Source: JAJTCH01 sp040386195 (GTDB lineage Bacteria > Pseudomonadota > Alphaproteobacteria > Rickettsiales > UBA1997). Taken from it: DNA of 40,639 nucleotides. Numbering within the stretch: position 1 is the first letter of the stretch; the number at the start of each line of letters is the position of its first letter. This document shows, in pieces, positions 8,954 to 16,914 of the stretch. The notes below the pieces were generated by a model. The model searched no databases. It saw nothing but the letters and a program-made list of their open reading frames with translations, and had not been told where the DNA came from. The DNA is taken from positions 1 to 40,639 of the forward strand of contig JAZKFV010000014.1 in NCBI GenBank assembly GCA_040386195.1, written 5' to 3'. The translations under genes and the position numbers were made by a program.

Positions 8954-9031
8954 ATAATTTGAGTTTATAAGAAGTTTAGATAGATTAATAAGCTATTGAC
9001 CCAACCCCTAAATATCAAACACAATTTCACA

Positions 9032-9577
9032 ATGGAGCATCAGGCAAATAAAATATACGGCACGACAATTTTATCGGTGCGCAAAGATGGCAAAGTTGCC
9101 ATCGCCGGCGACGGGCAAGTTTCGCTGGGTTCAACAGTTTTAAAATCCACCGCTCGCAAAGTTCGCAAATTAGGCGATGGTTCAATTATTGGCGGATTTG
9201 CTGGCGCCACTGCCGATGCTTTTACTTTATTTGAAAGATTAGAAAGCAAATTAGAACAATATCCGGGGCAATTAACTCGGGCTTGCGTGGAGCTTGCCAA
9301 AGATTGGCGCACTGATAAATATTTGCGCAAATTAGAAGCAATGATGATTGTGGTTGATCGCAACACTTCTTTAATTTTAACCGGCAGCGGCGATGTTTTG
9401 GAACCTGAAGATGGCATTATTGGTATTGGTTCAGGCGGCAATTTTGCTTTGTCGGCGGCGCGGGCTTTGGTTGATATTCCAGGCTTGAGCGTGGAAGAAA
9501 TTTTGAAAAAATCGATGAAAATTGCCGGCGATTTATGTGTTTATACCAATCACAATATTATTATCGAAACTTTATAA
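9032..9577 (+). CDS. hslV: ATP-dependent protease peptidase subunit HslV
   Basis: HslV is the threonine peptidase that forms a double ring and degrades proteins unfolded by the HslU ATPase. The sequence shows YGTTILSVRKDGKVAIAGDG, then STARKVRKL, GGFAGATADAFTL, LAKDWRTDKYLRKLEAMM and the C-terminal SGGNFALSAARAL and NHNIIIETL. I chose the ATG at 9032 (181 residues); an upstream TTG at 8996 would add 12 residues. As in other alphaproteobacteria, a short propeptide precedes the GTT, and the mature enzyme should begin at the first Thr (residue 11). Unusually, hslU does not follow; tolB starts 9 bases after the stop. Confidence 0.94.
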   Translation: MEHQANKIYGTTILSVRKDGKVAIAGDGQVSLGSTVLKSTARKVRKLGDGSIIGGFAGATADAFTLFERLESKLEQYPGQLTRACVELAKDWRTDKYLRKLEAMMIVVDRNTSLILTGSGDVLEPEDGIIGIGSGGNFALSAARALVDIPGLSVEEILKKSMKIAGDLCVYTNHNIIIETL

Positions 9578-9586
9578 TTTGCGAAA

Positions 9587-10975
9587 ATGACCTACAAAAA
9601 ATTGATTTTAATCAGCATATTTTTATTAAGCTTTTCCTCATCCGCCAACGCCGCAATTAATTTTCGCATTGACAGCAAAGACATTCCCAAAACCAAAATT
9701 CTCGTCAGCACAACCGACAAAAATAATCCTCAGGCTGGCGCAATCAAAGCCGATTTGGAAGAAATTTTATCGCGAGTAAAACGCAATTTAAAAAGCACCG
9801 ATTTATTTGACATTGCCCAAAAAGACATCGCATCAGTTGGCGCTGGCAATGTTGCTGGCGATTTGTCGATTGAAAAAATTCCGGATTTTGTGCGCTATAG
9901 CGGCGTTGGAGTGGGAATGCTTTTAATTGTTGATGGCAGCTTTAACCAAACACCCTCCGCTCTGCGCTCGTTACCACTCGCGCAACCACCTGGAGACTTA
10001 GAAATCAAGGTTCGCCTCTGGGATGTTTTGGATGAAAGACAATTATTCGGCAAATTTTATTCTTCTAATAAAAGCAATTACAAAAAAATGGCGAGCCTAA
10101 TTTCGGACGAAATTTTCAAAGCCGCCACCAGTGAAAAAATGGGACATTTTGACAGCAAAATAACTTACATTGCCGAAAGCGGCAGCGCCACCAAACGCGT
10201 TAAAAGAATTGTGATTATGGATTTTGACGGCGAAAATCGCCGCTATTTAACCAATGGTCGCGATTTAGTTTTAACCCCAATTTTCTCCCGCCAAAAAAAT
10301 GAAATTTTATTCGTCAGATTTTTCGGCGAAAAACCCCAAATTTATAGCCTCGACACCAATAACGCTTTAGTGCGCAAAGTTGGCAGTTTTCGCGGCACCA
10401 CTTTTGCCCCAACCATCAGCCCGTCTGATGCTAATGTAATTGCTTTTTCAGTGATCGAAAACGGTAATAGCAATATTTATCAGATGAATTTATTCACCAA
10501 CCAAACCACGCGTTTAACCAGCACCAGAGCCATCGACACCACACCATCTTATTCTCCAGATGGCAAACGCATCGTTTTTAGCTCGGATCGTGGCGGCAAT
10601 GAACAGCTTTATATTATGAATTCTGACGGCGGCAACGCTCGAAAAATTAGCACTGATAGCGGCAGCTATTCTAAACCAATGTGGTCGCCGGACGGCAAAT
10701 TTATTGCCTTCACCAAATTAAAAGCTAACCAATTTAGCATTGGCATAATTGATGTTGACGGCAGAAATGAAAAAACTTTAACCAGCGGATATTTGGTGGA
10801 AGGCGCCAAATGGTCACCATCAGGTCGCTACATTATTTACAGCCGCAAAAACGGCGCCTATGGCAAAGCCAGCGTTCCTAAACTTTATGTGATTGATGTT
10901 CTCACCGGCTTTGAAAGAGAACTTCCCACCGCTGAAAATGAAGGCGCAACTGATCCGGATTGGATGATGAATTAA
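9587..10975 (+). CDS. tolB: Tol-Pal system protein TolB
   Basis: TolB is the periplasmic beta-propeller of the Tol-Pal complex, which links the inner membrane to the outer membrane and helps outer-membrane constriction at division. Residues 1-22 form a signal peptide (hydrophobic core LILISIFLLSF, cleavage after SANA). An N-terminal domain (about 25-180) is followed by PD40 propeller repeats with TPSYSPDGKRIVFSSDRG and KPMWSPDGKFIAF and a terminal WSPSGRYIIYSRK blade. At 462 residues it is slightly longer than usual. It follows hslV by 9 bases and probably shares its transcript. The tolQRA and pal genes are not in the window. Confidence 0.95.
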   Translation: MTYKKLILISIFLLSFSSSANAAINFRIDSKDIPKTKILVSTTDKNNPQAGAIKADLEEILSRVKRNLKSTDLFDIAQKDIASVGAGNVAGDLSIEKIPDFVRYSGVGVGMLLIVDGSFNQTPSALRSLPLAQPPGDLEIKVRLWDVLDERQLFGKFYSSNKSNYKKMASLISDEIFKAATSEKMGHFDSKITYIAESGSATKRVKRIVIMDFDGENRRYLTNGRDLVLTPIFSRQKNEILFVRFFGEKPQIYSLDTNNALVRKVGSFRGTTFAPTISPSDANVIAFSVIENGNSNIYQMNLFTNQTTRLTSTRAIDTTPSYSPDGKRIVFSSDRGGNEQLYIMNSDGGNARKISTDSGSYSKPMWSPDGKFIAFTKLKANQFSIGIIDVDGRNEKTLTSGYLVEGAKWSPSGRYIIYSRKNGAYGKASVPKLYVIDVLTGFERELPTAENEGATDPDWMMN

Positions 10976-10983
10976 ATATAAAT

Positions 10984-11121
10984 ATGCCAAAAAAACACAA
11001 AATCCAAACCGAGCTTCATCAAAGAATCATCAATAATATCGCTGAAATTATTACCGAAATTGGCGCAGATAAAATTGCTTTTATAATTTTGTTTGGATCT
11101 TTTGCCAAAGGCGTTGATTAA
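10984..11121 (+). pseudogene. Truncated nucleotidyltransferase (MNT-like) N-terminal remnant
   Basis: An ATG at 10984 opens a 45-codon frame: a helical lead (IQTELHQRIINNIAEIITEI) and then KIAFIILFGSFAKG, followed at once by VD and a stop. The GSFAKG element is the GSxxxG nucleotide-binding motif of small nucleotidyltransferases (MNT/KNTase fold), which in intact proteins is followed within about 10 residues by the metal-binding DxD. Here the frame ends before the DxD, two bases from the stop of the converging 1113-residue gene, so the fragment cannot be catalytic. It lies 8 bases after tolB. I read it as the surviving 5' part of a gene whose remainder was lost. Confidence 0.6.
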
Positions 11122-11122
11122 C

Positions 11123-14100
11123 TTACATAATATCGCAGCCTATCGCTCTTCTTCCTCTAACTCTGCTTACTGATTCTGGTCGCAATTCTTCATCAGGAAT
11201 ATCTTCTTCCAAAGTTCCTTGTGATCTAATTTCTTGATCTGATTCAGCTTCTTGGATTGGCGCCAATTTATTAATAACCGCATCCAAAATTTCTTTCGCC
11301 TGCAATCCCGAAGTTGATTTGGCTAGGACATTATCTACGCCAATAGTATTACAAACTAAAATATAAGTTGCCAATTGAGCGGCTTTTTGATCAATTACAT
11401 AAGGATATTCTTCAGTAACTTTGTTTAAAATTTCTTCTTTAAACTCTTCCATATCAAGCTTTCTTTCTTTTAAATATTTAGGCAATTCTTGCCAAATAAA
11501 TTCCCAAGCGCCTTCTCCCACAACTTTTTTTTCAGCATCTTCATCATAAAAACATGTGATAGCGATTTTCTTAAACAAGGCTGGTGGCGAAAGATAATTT
11601 TGTTTGATTTGATCGTTAGCCAAAGGATCGCTTTGCACACCAATAACATCACCACCACGGTTTAATATTGGAACAATAATATCTTCTTGCATCACTTGAA
11701 ATAAGGCTGCATCAGACCGATTTTTTAATAACGCCCGATAAAATGCGACACTAAATTGGCTGCCAATATTATTAACGCAGCCGTCACTTAGCCCAAATAA
11801 TAATGCGCCACAACACTCGGCAAATTTTGTGATGCCACCATTTTGCTGAAAAAGATGAGCAAATTTACTTTTTGATTTTTGAAATAGATCAAACATCCTT
11901 TCTTGATCTTTTATACTTATTAGCACTTTACCATCATCATCAATTAATATTTGATCATCACCAATCACATCTTGAAAAAACCTGATTACATCAACATTGG
12001 TAATATCGCGATTGGTTAAAAGGTTTCTAAAATTCTGATTAATTTTTGCCTGTTTTTCAGTAGTAAAAATAGCGCAACCTTCAAAATTAATCTGGAAATT
12101 TTCTGGATTTGTTAAAGGCCCCGTCGCAACTTTATGCACAAAATAATCACAAAGATGACCAACGGATAAAAATTCCTGATCAATATTCTGTGTAGCTGTA
12201 AGCTGTTGTAATTTTTGTATTTCTTGTTTTGCAACCACAAGATTTTTATTGGATGGCTTGAAATTATTGGTAATTTCTTGCCGAAATTCTGCAGTGAAAA
12301 AATTGGCGATTTGATTTAATTGTTTATGAACATCAAAATATGAAATAACTTCTAATATTTTTAGTGATGAACAAATTTCTTCACCAAAAATTCCCGTGAT
12401 AAAATCTATCCCCTGTGCATTCAAACATTGATTAGCAAGCCTTTGCGCGCCCACAACTTCTTTTATAAAATCATATCTGGCAAAACATCTATCTTTAATA
12501 AGCGCTAATATGTGCGGCGGATCTAATTCTAGCTTAGTTGTGGCATATTCAATAAAATTCAATACCAAATCATCATCTTCAATCTGATTTAAATTTAATC
12601 GATTGATGTTTTCTTTAGTAATTATTCCGCCATCAATTGCCTCTTTACAAAGATCAGTTCTTATAAAATCAATATTAGGATAAATCTCAAACAATGCCGC
12701 GCTGAATTCTTGAGCAATATTCTGTCTAAAATCGAGATGAACACACCGATACAAATCAACAATCTTGCGCGCATCATATTTTAAATGATCATCGCTAATA
12801 ATAATTTTTTTTATTGCCTGATAAGTTAGTGTTTGATCTGTTTGTTTGCCTATAAAATTTTTGTAAATTTCAACTCGATGATCATAAAAATAATCCAAAC
12901 CCACCAACTTTATCGTTTTAATCAAATCTTCAACTAAATCTATTTTGGCAGTCCGAACAAAAACCGCGGCTAATTTACCCTTTAAAAGAGTGTGATTTTT
13001 GAAATCAGCTTGGTTTATGCAAAGGGCAAAATCCCTAGCTGAAATATTATTTTGCGAGAAGCGGGAGGCTAGTAATTCATTGAGATTATAATCATTAAGA
13101 TTCGCTGATATTAAAATATTTATAAAATCTTCAAAAGATGTTGAGGGTTTTAATAAATATTCTTTTATAAAATCATATTTATGATGGTTGCGAAGATATT
13201 CCTCTTTATCAATCAACAAAACATCAATTGCTTCTAAAATTTCGATAAATTGTTCAGCATCAATCACGAATTTATTGCGCCACAATTTCAATATGGCGCT
13301 GAAATGATTTGAATTATCTTGAGAATTTACTACCCGCAAAATTGCAATAACATCTTTAGCAATAACTTGATCCGATTTTTCTAAATACAAACTCATTAGA
13401 CAAAACCTAAGATCACCTTCAGGCGGAACTAATTCAAAAACTAAAACCAAATCCTGCAACCCAAGCACTTGTTTTTTCTCAACTACTTCATCATAAATTA
13501 ATTTTGCCACAACATATGGGCTATGGATCGGAATGGATTTAGCAAGATCAACTATTATTTTAATATTAGCTTCTAGAGAAGACGAATCATCTTTGGAGAG
13601 AAAATCTTTGATCAGGAATATTAAATATTCTTCTGTAAAAAAATTGGCAATTTTTACAATATCAACCAGCTCTTCGATTGTAATATTTCTAACACTCAGT
13701 AAGAAATATTTTATAACTGCAAACTTGCTTTCATCTTCATATCGATTCTTAGATGCGTATATATTTCTAAAAATCCTAACTACATCAGTGACAGAAATTT
13801 GGTTTTTTATTAAGAATTTTTTTAGATTTTCTAAATCACCGCTATCACTATTATGAAATTTTGCCGCTTTCCATAAATAAATAAAATCATCAACGGAAAT
13901 TTGATAATCAAGCCCAGATAAAATTATGTAAGCAAACAATGTTTTATATTCGTCTTCATTATAACTACCGTCAAAACTTTCATCATATTCGCCTTTGAAA
14001 TCAAATTGATCAAAAACATTTTTAAAATTATTAACCTTATTTGGAGCAGCTTGAGAAAATAGATTAATTAGAAACTCTTTTTTTCCACCTTGCCAACTTT

Positions 14101-14464
14101 GAAAATCTATTAATTCTACAAGCTGAGTAACATCTTTTGTTGCGGGGGTTTTTCTATAAGCCAAAAATTGAGAGCAAATACGACAAATATCTATGTTCTT
14201 GATTTTTGATATTTTAATTAGCTCAAATAGATCTTGGATCTGAATATCATATTCTTTTGCCATAAGAAAATCCCGAACTAACCTAAAAACCATAGATTTA
14301 TCTTCAGGAAAATTTTCCTCTTTAAAAATTTCTACTAGATCATCTTTTGTAAATTGATTTTCTGCAAAAAAACTTTCTGTAATATTATGCTTCTCCTGAT
14401 AGTCATTTCCATCTTGCAATAAACGTGAAATAAAATCTTTATTCCTATTTGTTTGCGCTTTCAT
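11123..14464 (-). CDS. Large alpha-helical repeat protein of unknown function (1113 residues); effector candidate
   Basis: I do not recognise this family. The first 560 residues contain about 14 degenerate copies of a helix-rich unit, period mostly 32-42, with a recurring motif like IS-x-x-D-F-I-x-I-L-x-x-A-N-F. Copies begin near residues 38, 75, 107, 189, 223, 261, 296, 333, 367, 400, 442, 474, 506 and 546. Each is usually preceded by a helix ending in FL. This suggests an alpha-solenoid, as in PPR or TPR proteins, though the motif matches neither well. A second region (about 600-1068) holds the segment LFGLSDGCVNNIGSQFSVAF. The last 45 residues are charged and disordered-looking, ending VSRVRGRRAIGCDIM. 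There is no signal peptide or membrane segment. Size, solenoid form and basic C-terminus are compatible with a type IV secretion effector, but that is inference. Confidence 0.7.
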   Translation of the reverse strand: MKAQTNRNKDFISRLLQDGNDYQEKHNITESFFAENQFTKDDLVEIFKEENFPEDKSMVFRLVRDFLMAKEYDIQIQDLFELIKISKIKNIDICRICSQFLAYRKTPATKDVTQLVELIDFQSWQGGKKEFLINLFSQAAPNKVNNFKNVFDQFDFKGEYDESFDGSYNEDEYKTLFAYIILSGLDYQISVDDFIYLWKAAKFHNSDSGDLENLKKFLIKNQISVTDVVRIFRNIYASKNRYEDESKFAVIKYFLLSVRNITIEELVDIVKIANFFTEEYLIFLIKDFLSKDDSSSLEANIKIIVDLAKSIPIHSPYVVAKLIYDEVVEKKQVLGLQDLVLVFELVPPEGDLRFCLMSLYLEKSDQVIAKDVIAILRVVNSQDNSNHFSAILKLWRNKFVIDAEQFIEILEAIDVLLIDKEEYLRNHHKYDFIKEYLLKPSTSFEDFINILISANLNDYNLNELLASRFSQNNISARDFALCINQADFKNHTLLKGKLAAVFVRTAKIDLVEDLIKTIKLVGLDYFYDHRVEIYKNFIGKQTDQTLTYQAIKKIIISDDHLKYDARKIVDLYRCVHLDFRQNIAQEFSAALFEIYPNIDFIRTDLCKEAIDGGIITKENINRLNLNQIEDDDLVLNFIEYATTKLELDPPHILALIKDRCFARYDFIKEVVGAQRLANQCLNAQGIDFITGIFGEEICSSLKILEVISYFDVHKQLNQIANFFTAEFRQEITNNFKPSNKNLVVAKQEIQKLQQLTATQNIDQEFLSVGHLCDYFVHKVATGPLTNPENFQINFEGCAIFTTEKQAKINQNFRNLLTNRDITNVDVIRFFQDVIGDDQILIDDDGKVLISIKDQERMFDLFQKSKSKFAHLFQQNGGITKFAECCGALLFGLSDGCVNNIGSQFSVAFYRALLKNRSDAALFQVMQEDIIVPILNRGGDVIGVQSDPLANDQIKQNYLSPPALFKKIAITCFYDEDAEKKVVGEGAWEFIWQELPKYLKERKLDMEEFKEEILNKVTEEYPYVIDQKAAQLATYILVCNTIGVDNVLAKSTSGLQAKEILDAVINKLAPIQEAESDQEIRSQGTLEEDIPDEELRPESVSRVRGRRAIGCDIM

Positions 14465-14574
14465 AGTTTTGGATAATTTTAAATTGTAGAAAATTTCTAA
14501 AGAAGAGTAGTTGCAAATGTGGCTAAGGCAATTTTTTTATCCTGCTAATTCAAAATAATACAACTAAATAAACC

Positions 14575-14602
14575 TTGATTATCAACCACTTCCGCCTAAT
14601 AT
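14575..14602 (+). promoter_or_regulatory. Sigma-70 promoter of the iron permease gene
   Basis: TTGATT (14575-14580) and TAATAT (14597-14602) are separated by 16 bases and lie 36 bases before the ATG. The Fur box follows the -10 directly, so it would cover the transcription start. Confidence 0.6.
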
Positions 14603-14603
14603 T

Positions 14604-14622
14604 GATAATGGTTATCATTCTC
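14604..14622 (+). promoter_or_regulatory. Fur box
   Basis: GATAATGGTTATCATTCTC matches the classical 19-base Fur consensus GATAATGATAATCATTATC at 16 positions. It sits between the -10 box and the ATG of the FTR1 iron permease, the expected place for iron-dependent repression. The target gene supports the call strongly. Confidence 0.8.
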
Positions 14623-14638
14623 AATTATTTCAAAATCT

Positions 14639-15457
14639 ATGTTAAAAATTGCCATCATCGTTTTCAGAGAAGTTCTAGAAATTGCTTTGGTCATCAGCAT
14701 TTTAGTCGCCGCAACTGAGGGAATTAAAGGGCGCAATAAATGGATTTTTGCTGGCTTGGGATTGGGAATTTTGGGCGCAGTTTTATTGGCGTTTTTCACT
14801 GATAACATCTCTTCTTCACTTGATGGAACTGGGCAAGAAATCTTCAACGCCGTGGTTTTACTCGCCTCATCATCAATGATTGCCTGGACAGTAATTTGGA
14901 TGAGCAAATATGGCAGGCAAATTTCCGCTAACTTAAAAAAATTAGGAAAATCAGTTGTTGATGGCGAAACATCTTTAATTGCTTTAATGCCTGTCGTGGC
15001 TTTTGCCGTGCTGCGCGAAGGTGCCGAAATTGTTTTATTTAGCTACGGATCTTTTGTTTCTGGCGATAACATTGCTGATTTAGCTTTGGGAGCAATATTT
15101 GGTTTGGCTTGCGGAATGTTGGCGGGCTTTGCGCTTTATTACGGAATGATCAAAGTTTTGGGTCGCCATTTTTTCACCATCACCAGCTGGCTTTTGATTT
15201 TCTTAGCTGCCGGAATGGTGGCAAATGCGATTGGCTTTTTATCCAACGCCAATTTAATTTCTCCAATTATTTATCCACTTTGGGATAGTTCGTTTTTAAT
15301 TTCTGAAGAGGGGATTTTTGGCAAGATTCTGCATGCTTTGTTTGGCTATATCGCCAAACCTTCTGCAGCGCAATTGATTGGATATTTAACCACCATCACA
15401 GCTTTAGTGATTGGTCTTAATTATGACAAAATTAAAGTTATCTTGAGCGGTGAATAG
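14639..15457 (+). CDS. FTR1-family high-affinity iron permease
   Basis: The protein of 272 residues has about seven hydrophobic segments and the two REXXE iron-binding motifs that define the FTR1/EfeU family: REVLE (10-14) in the first helix and REGAE (126-130) in the middle. The C-terminal region FLAAGMVANAIGFL is also typical. Such permeases move ferric iron, usually after oxidation by a partner (a multicopper oxidase, EfeO/EfeB or a P19-like protein). No partner gene is in the window. The promoter and Fur box immediately upstream indicate iron-repressed expression. Its 3' end overlaps the end of the converging hypothetical gene by 20 bases. Confidence 0.9.
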   Translation: MLKIAIIVFREVLEIALVISILVAATEGIKGRNKWIFAGLGLGILGAVLLAFFTDNISSSLDGTGQEIFNAVVLLASSSMIAWTVIWMSKYGRQISANLKKLGKSVVDGETSLIALMPVVAFAVLREGAEIVLFSYGSFVSGDNIADLALGAIFGLACGMLAGFALYYGMIKVLGRHFFTITSWLLIFLAAGMVANAIGFLSNANLISPIIYPLWDSSFLISEEGIFGKILHALFGYIAKPSAAQLIGYLTTITALVIGLNYDKIKVILSGE

Positions 15458-15965
15458 CTGGTTTTTCATGCAAAGAACTCACCTGCATCACCGCACCTTT
15501 AAGCTTATCAGGAGATGGAACATTAATAACTTTTTTAAGCACCAAATCATTCACCAAATGACACAAAGCAGATAATTTTGCCAAAACCAATCCTTTGATT
15601 GCCGCCGTAACTTTTTTAGTAATTCCTAAAATAAATTTTCTGTTCTTTTTTTTCTTATTATTAAATTCTTCCTCAACTTCAATTTCATCCAGCAAAGACA
15701 AAACTTTCTCAGGATCTAAAACAATAAACGAACCTTCTGGACCTCCATCAATGGCAATTCGGCATAAACCATAAACTGCATCACGATATTTGTGATCAAG
15801 CTTGGCAAGTTTGGTTTTTAAAATCACTGGATTAACAATATGACTTCTATTTTTTAGCCCTTCAATAATTGGGAAAACAATTTTGGTAATTTTTTCTGCC
15901 TCTTCTAATTCTTTTTGATCTTTTTGTAACTGTTTGGCAATTGATGAATAAAAGCTATTACGCAT
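15438..15965 (-). CDS. Hypothetical protein, coupled to the AmgK-like kinase gene
   Basis: I do not recognise this 175-residue protein. It is mostly helical with a charged N-terminal half (KQLQKDQKELEEAEK), an acidic then basic stretch (EIEVEEEFNNKKKKNRK, about 94-110) and a moderately hydrophobic segment (KVTAAIKGLVLAKLSALCHL, about 118-137) that may be amphipathic rather than membrane-spanning. There is no signal peptide. Its ATG overlaps the stop of the upstream kinase gene by 8 bases, so it is translated with it, and its last 20 bases overlap the end of the FTR1 gene on the opposite strand. Base composition is like the neighbours. Confidence 0.65.
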   Translation of the reverse strand: MRNSFYSSIAKQLQKDQKELEEAEKITKIVFPIIEGLKNRSHIVNPVILKTKLAKLDHKYRDAVYGLCRIAIDGGPEGSFIVLDPEKVLSLLDEIEVEEEFNNKKKKNRKFILGITKKVTAAIKGLVLAKLSALCHLVNDLVLKKVINVPSPDKLKGAVMQVSSLHEKPAIHRSR

Positions 15966-16911
15966 AGTTTATTATAAATGGTTTGATTGCTTGAAAATGT
16001 TGGCTTTCTAGCCTCGAATTAACATAACCAAAAACTCTTGGCAGAAAATTCAAATAATTTTTTTTATTATCTCGAAACGCCAAACGCGAAAAAATGCCAA
16101 TGATTTTGATGTTTCTTTGCAGCGATAAAATTTGATAATCGAGCCAAAATTGCTCTTCATCGCAGTTTGATTTTTTAAAATAATGTTGCAACATTTTTTC
16201 TTGCAAATTCATATCAACATCTCTTCGAGCATCTTCCAAAAGCGAGACCAAATCATAAGCGCCAACGCCAATTACCGCATCTTGAAAATCCAGCAAACCA
16301 ACTTTTTTAACGCCAGTTTTATTTTTTAAAAGCATCAAATTATCGGCGTGATAATCTCTTAAAACCAACATATTTGGCGCGCTGAGTTTGGAAAATAAAT
16401 TGAGCCAAATATTTTCAAATTCTTGTTTTTGCGCTGCCGATAAAGGCTTTTTTGCAACATTGGGTAAATACCAATCAACAAACAGCATCACTTCTCGAAG
16501 CAATAATTTGTGATCATAAATTGGCAAATTTTGTGGTGGAGTTATGGAGCGCAAATCAACCAACAAATCAACTGCATCAATATAAATTTGCTCTTCGCTG
16601 GAATGATTTTTTTCTACAACTTTGCGATAGCTGTCATCGCCAAAATCTTCTAAAAGCAAAAAGCCATTTTGAAAATCTTTAGCAAAAATTTGTGGTGCTG
16701 AAAAATTTTTCTCTACTAAAAATTCAGCGATCCGACAAAAAGGATGAACATCTTCCATCTGCGGCGGCGCATCCATAATTATGAAAGATTTATTATCACC
16801 AATCGCGCGAAAATAATGACGAAACGAAGCATCGCCAGCAACTTTTTCAAGTTGATAATTTTCAAGATTGTTTTGTTTTAGAAATTGTAAAAGAAGTTGG
16901 TGACGATCCAT
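15958..16911 (-). CDS. amgK: AmgK-like aminoglycoside phosphotransferase family kinase (MurNAc/GlcNAc kinase)
   Basis: The protein kinase-like fold of the APH family is visible: VAGDASFRHYFR (24-35), FIIMDAPPQ, then the catalytic RDYHADNLML (185-194) with H188 and D190, and LLDFQDA (206-212) with the metal-binding Asp. The N-terminal GDASFRHYFR and DAPP elements are characteristic of the AmgK branch, which phosphorylates the anomeric carbon of MurNAc and GlcNAc in the MurU-type cell-wall recycling route. The length of 317 fits. A muropeptide transporter (ampG) is in the same window; the partner murU is not seen. It lies 3 bases from purK on the same strand. The substrate is inferred from family membership. 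Confidence 0.8.
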   Translation of the reverse strand: MDRHQLLLQFLKQNNLENYQLEKVAGDASFRHYFRAIGDNKSFIIMDAPPQMEDVHPFCRIAEFLVEKNFSAPQIFAKDFQNGFLLLEDFGDDSYRKVVEKNHSSEEQIYIDAVDLLVDLRSITPPQNLPIYDHKLLLREVMLFVDWYLPNVAKKPLSAAQKQEFENIWLNLFSKLSAPNMLVLRDYHADNLMLLKNKTGVKKVGLLDFQDAVIGVGAYDLVSLLEDARRDVDMNLQEKMLQHYFKKSNCDEEQFWLDYQILSLQRNIKIIGIFSRLAFRDNKKNYLNFLPRVFGYVNSRLESQHFQAIKPFIINYA

Positions 16912-16914
16912 TAT

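Noticed and set aside
13533..13856. A 107-codon frame opposite the solenoid gene
   Set aside because: It is antisense to a long continuous frame, with no ribosome-binding site or recognisable motif; a shadow of the AT-rich sequence.
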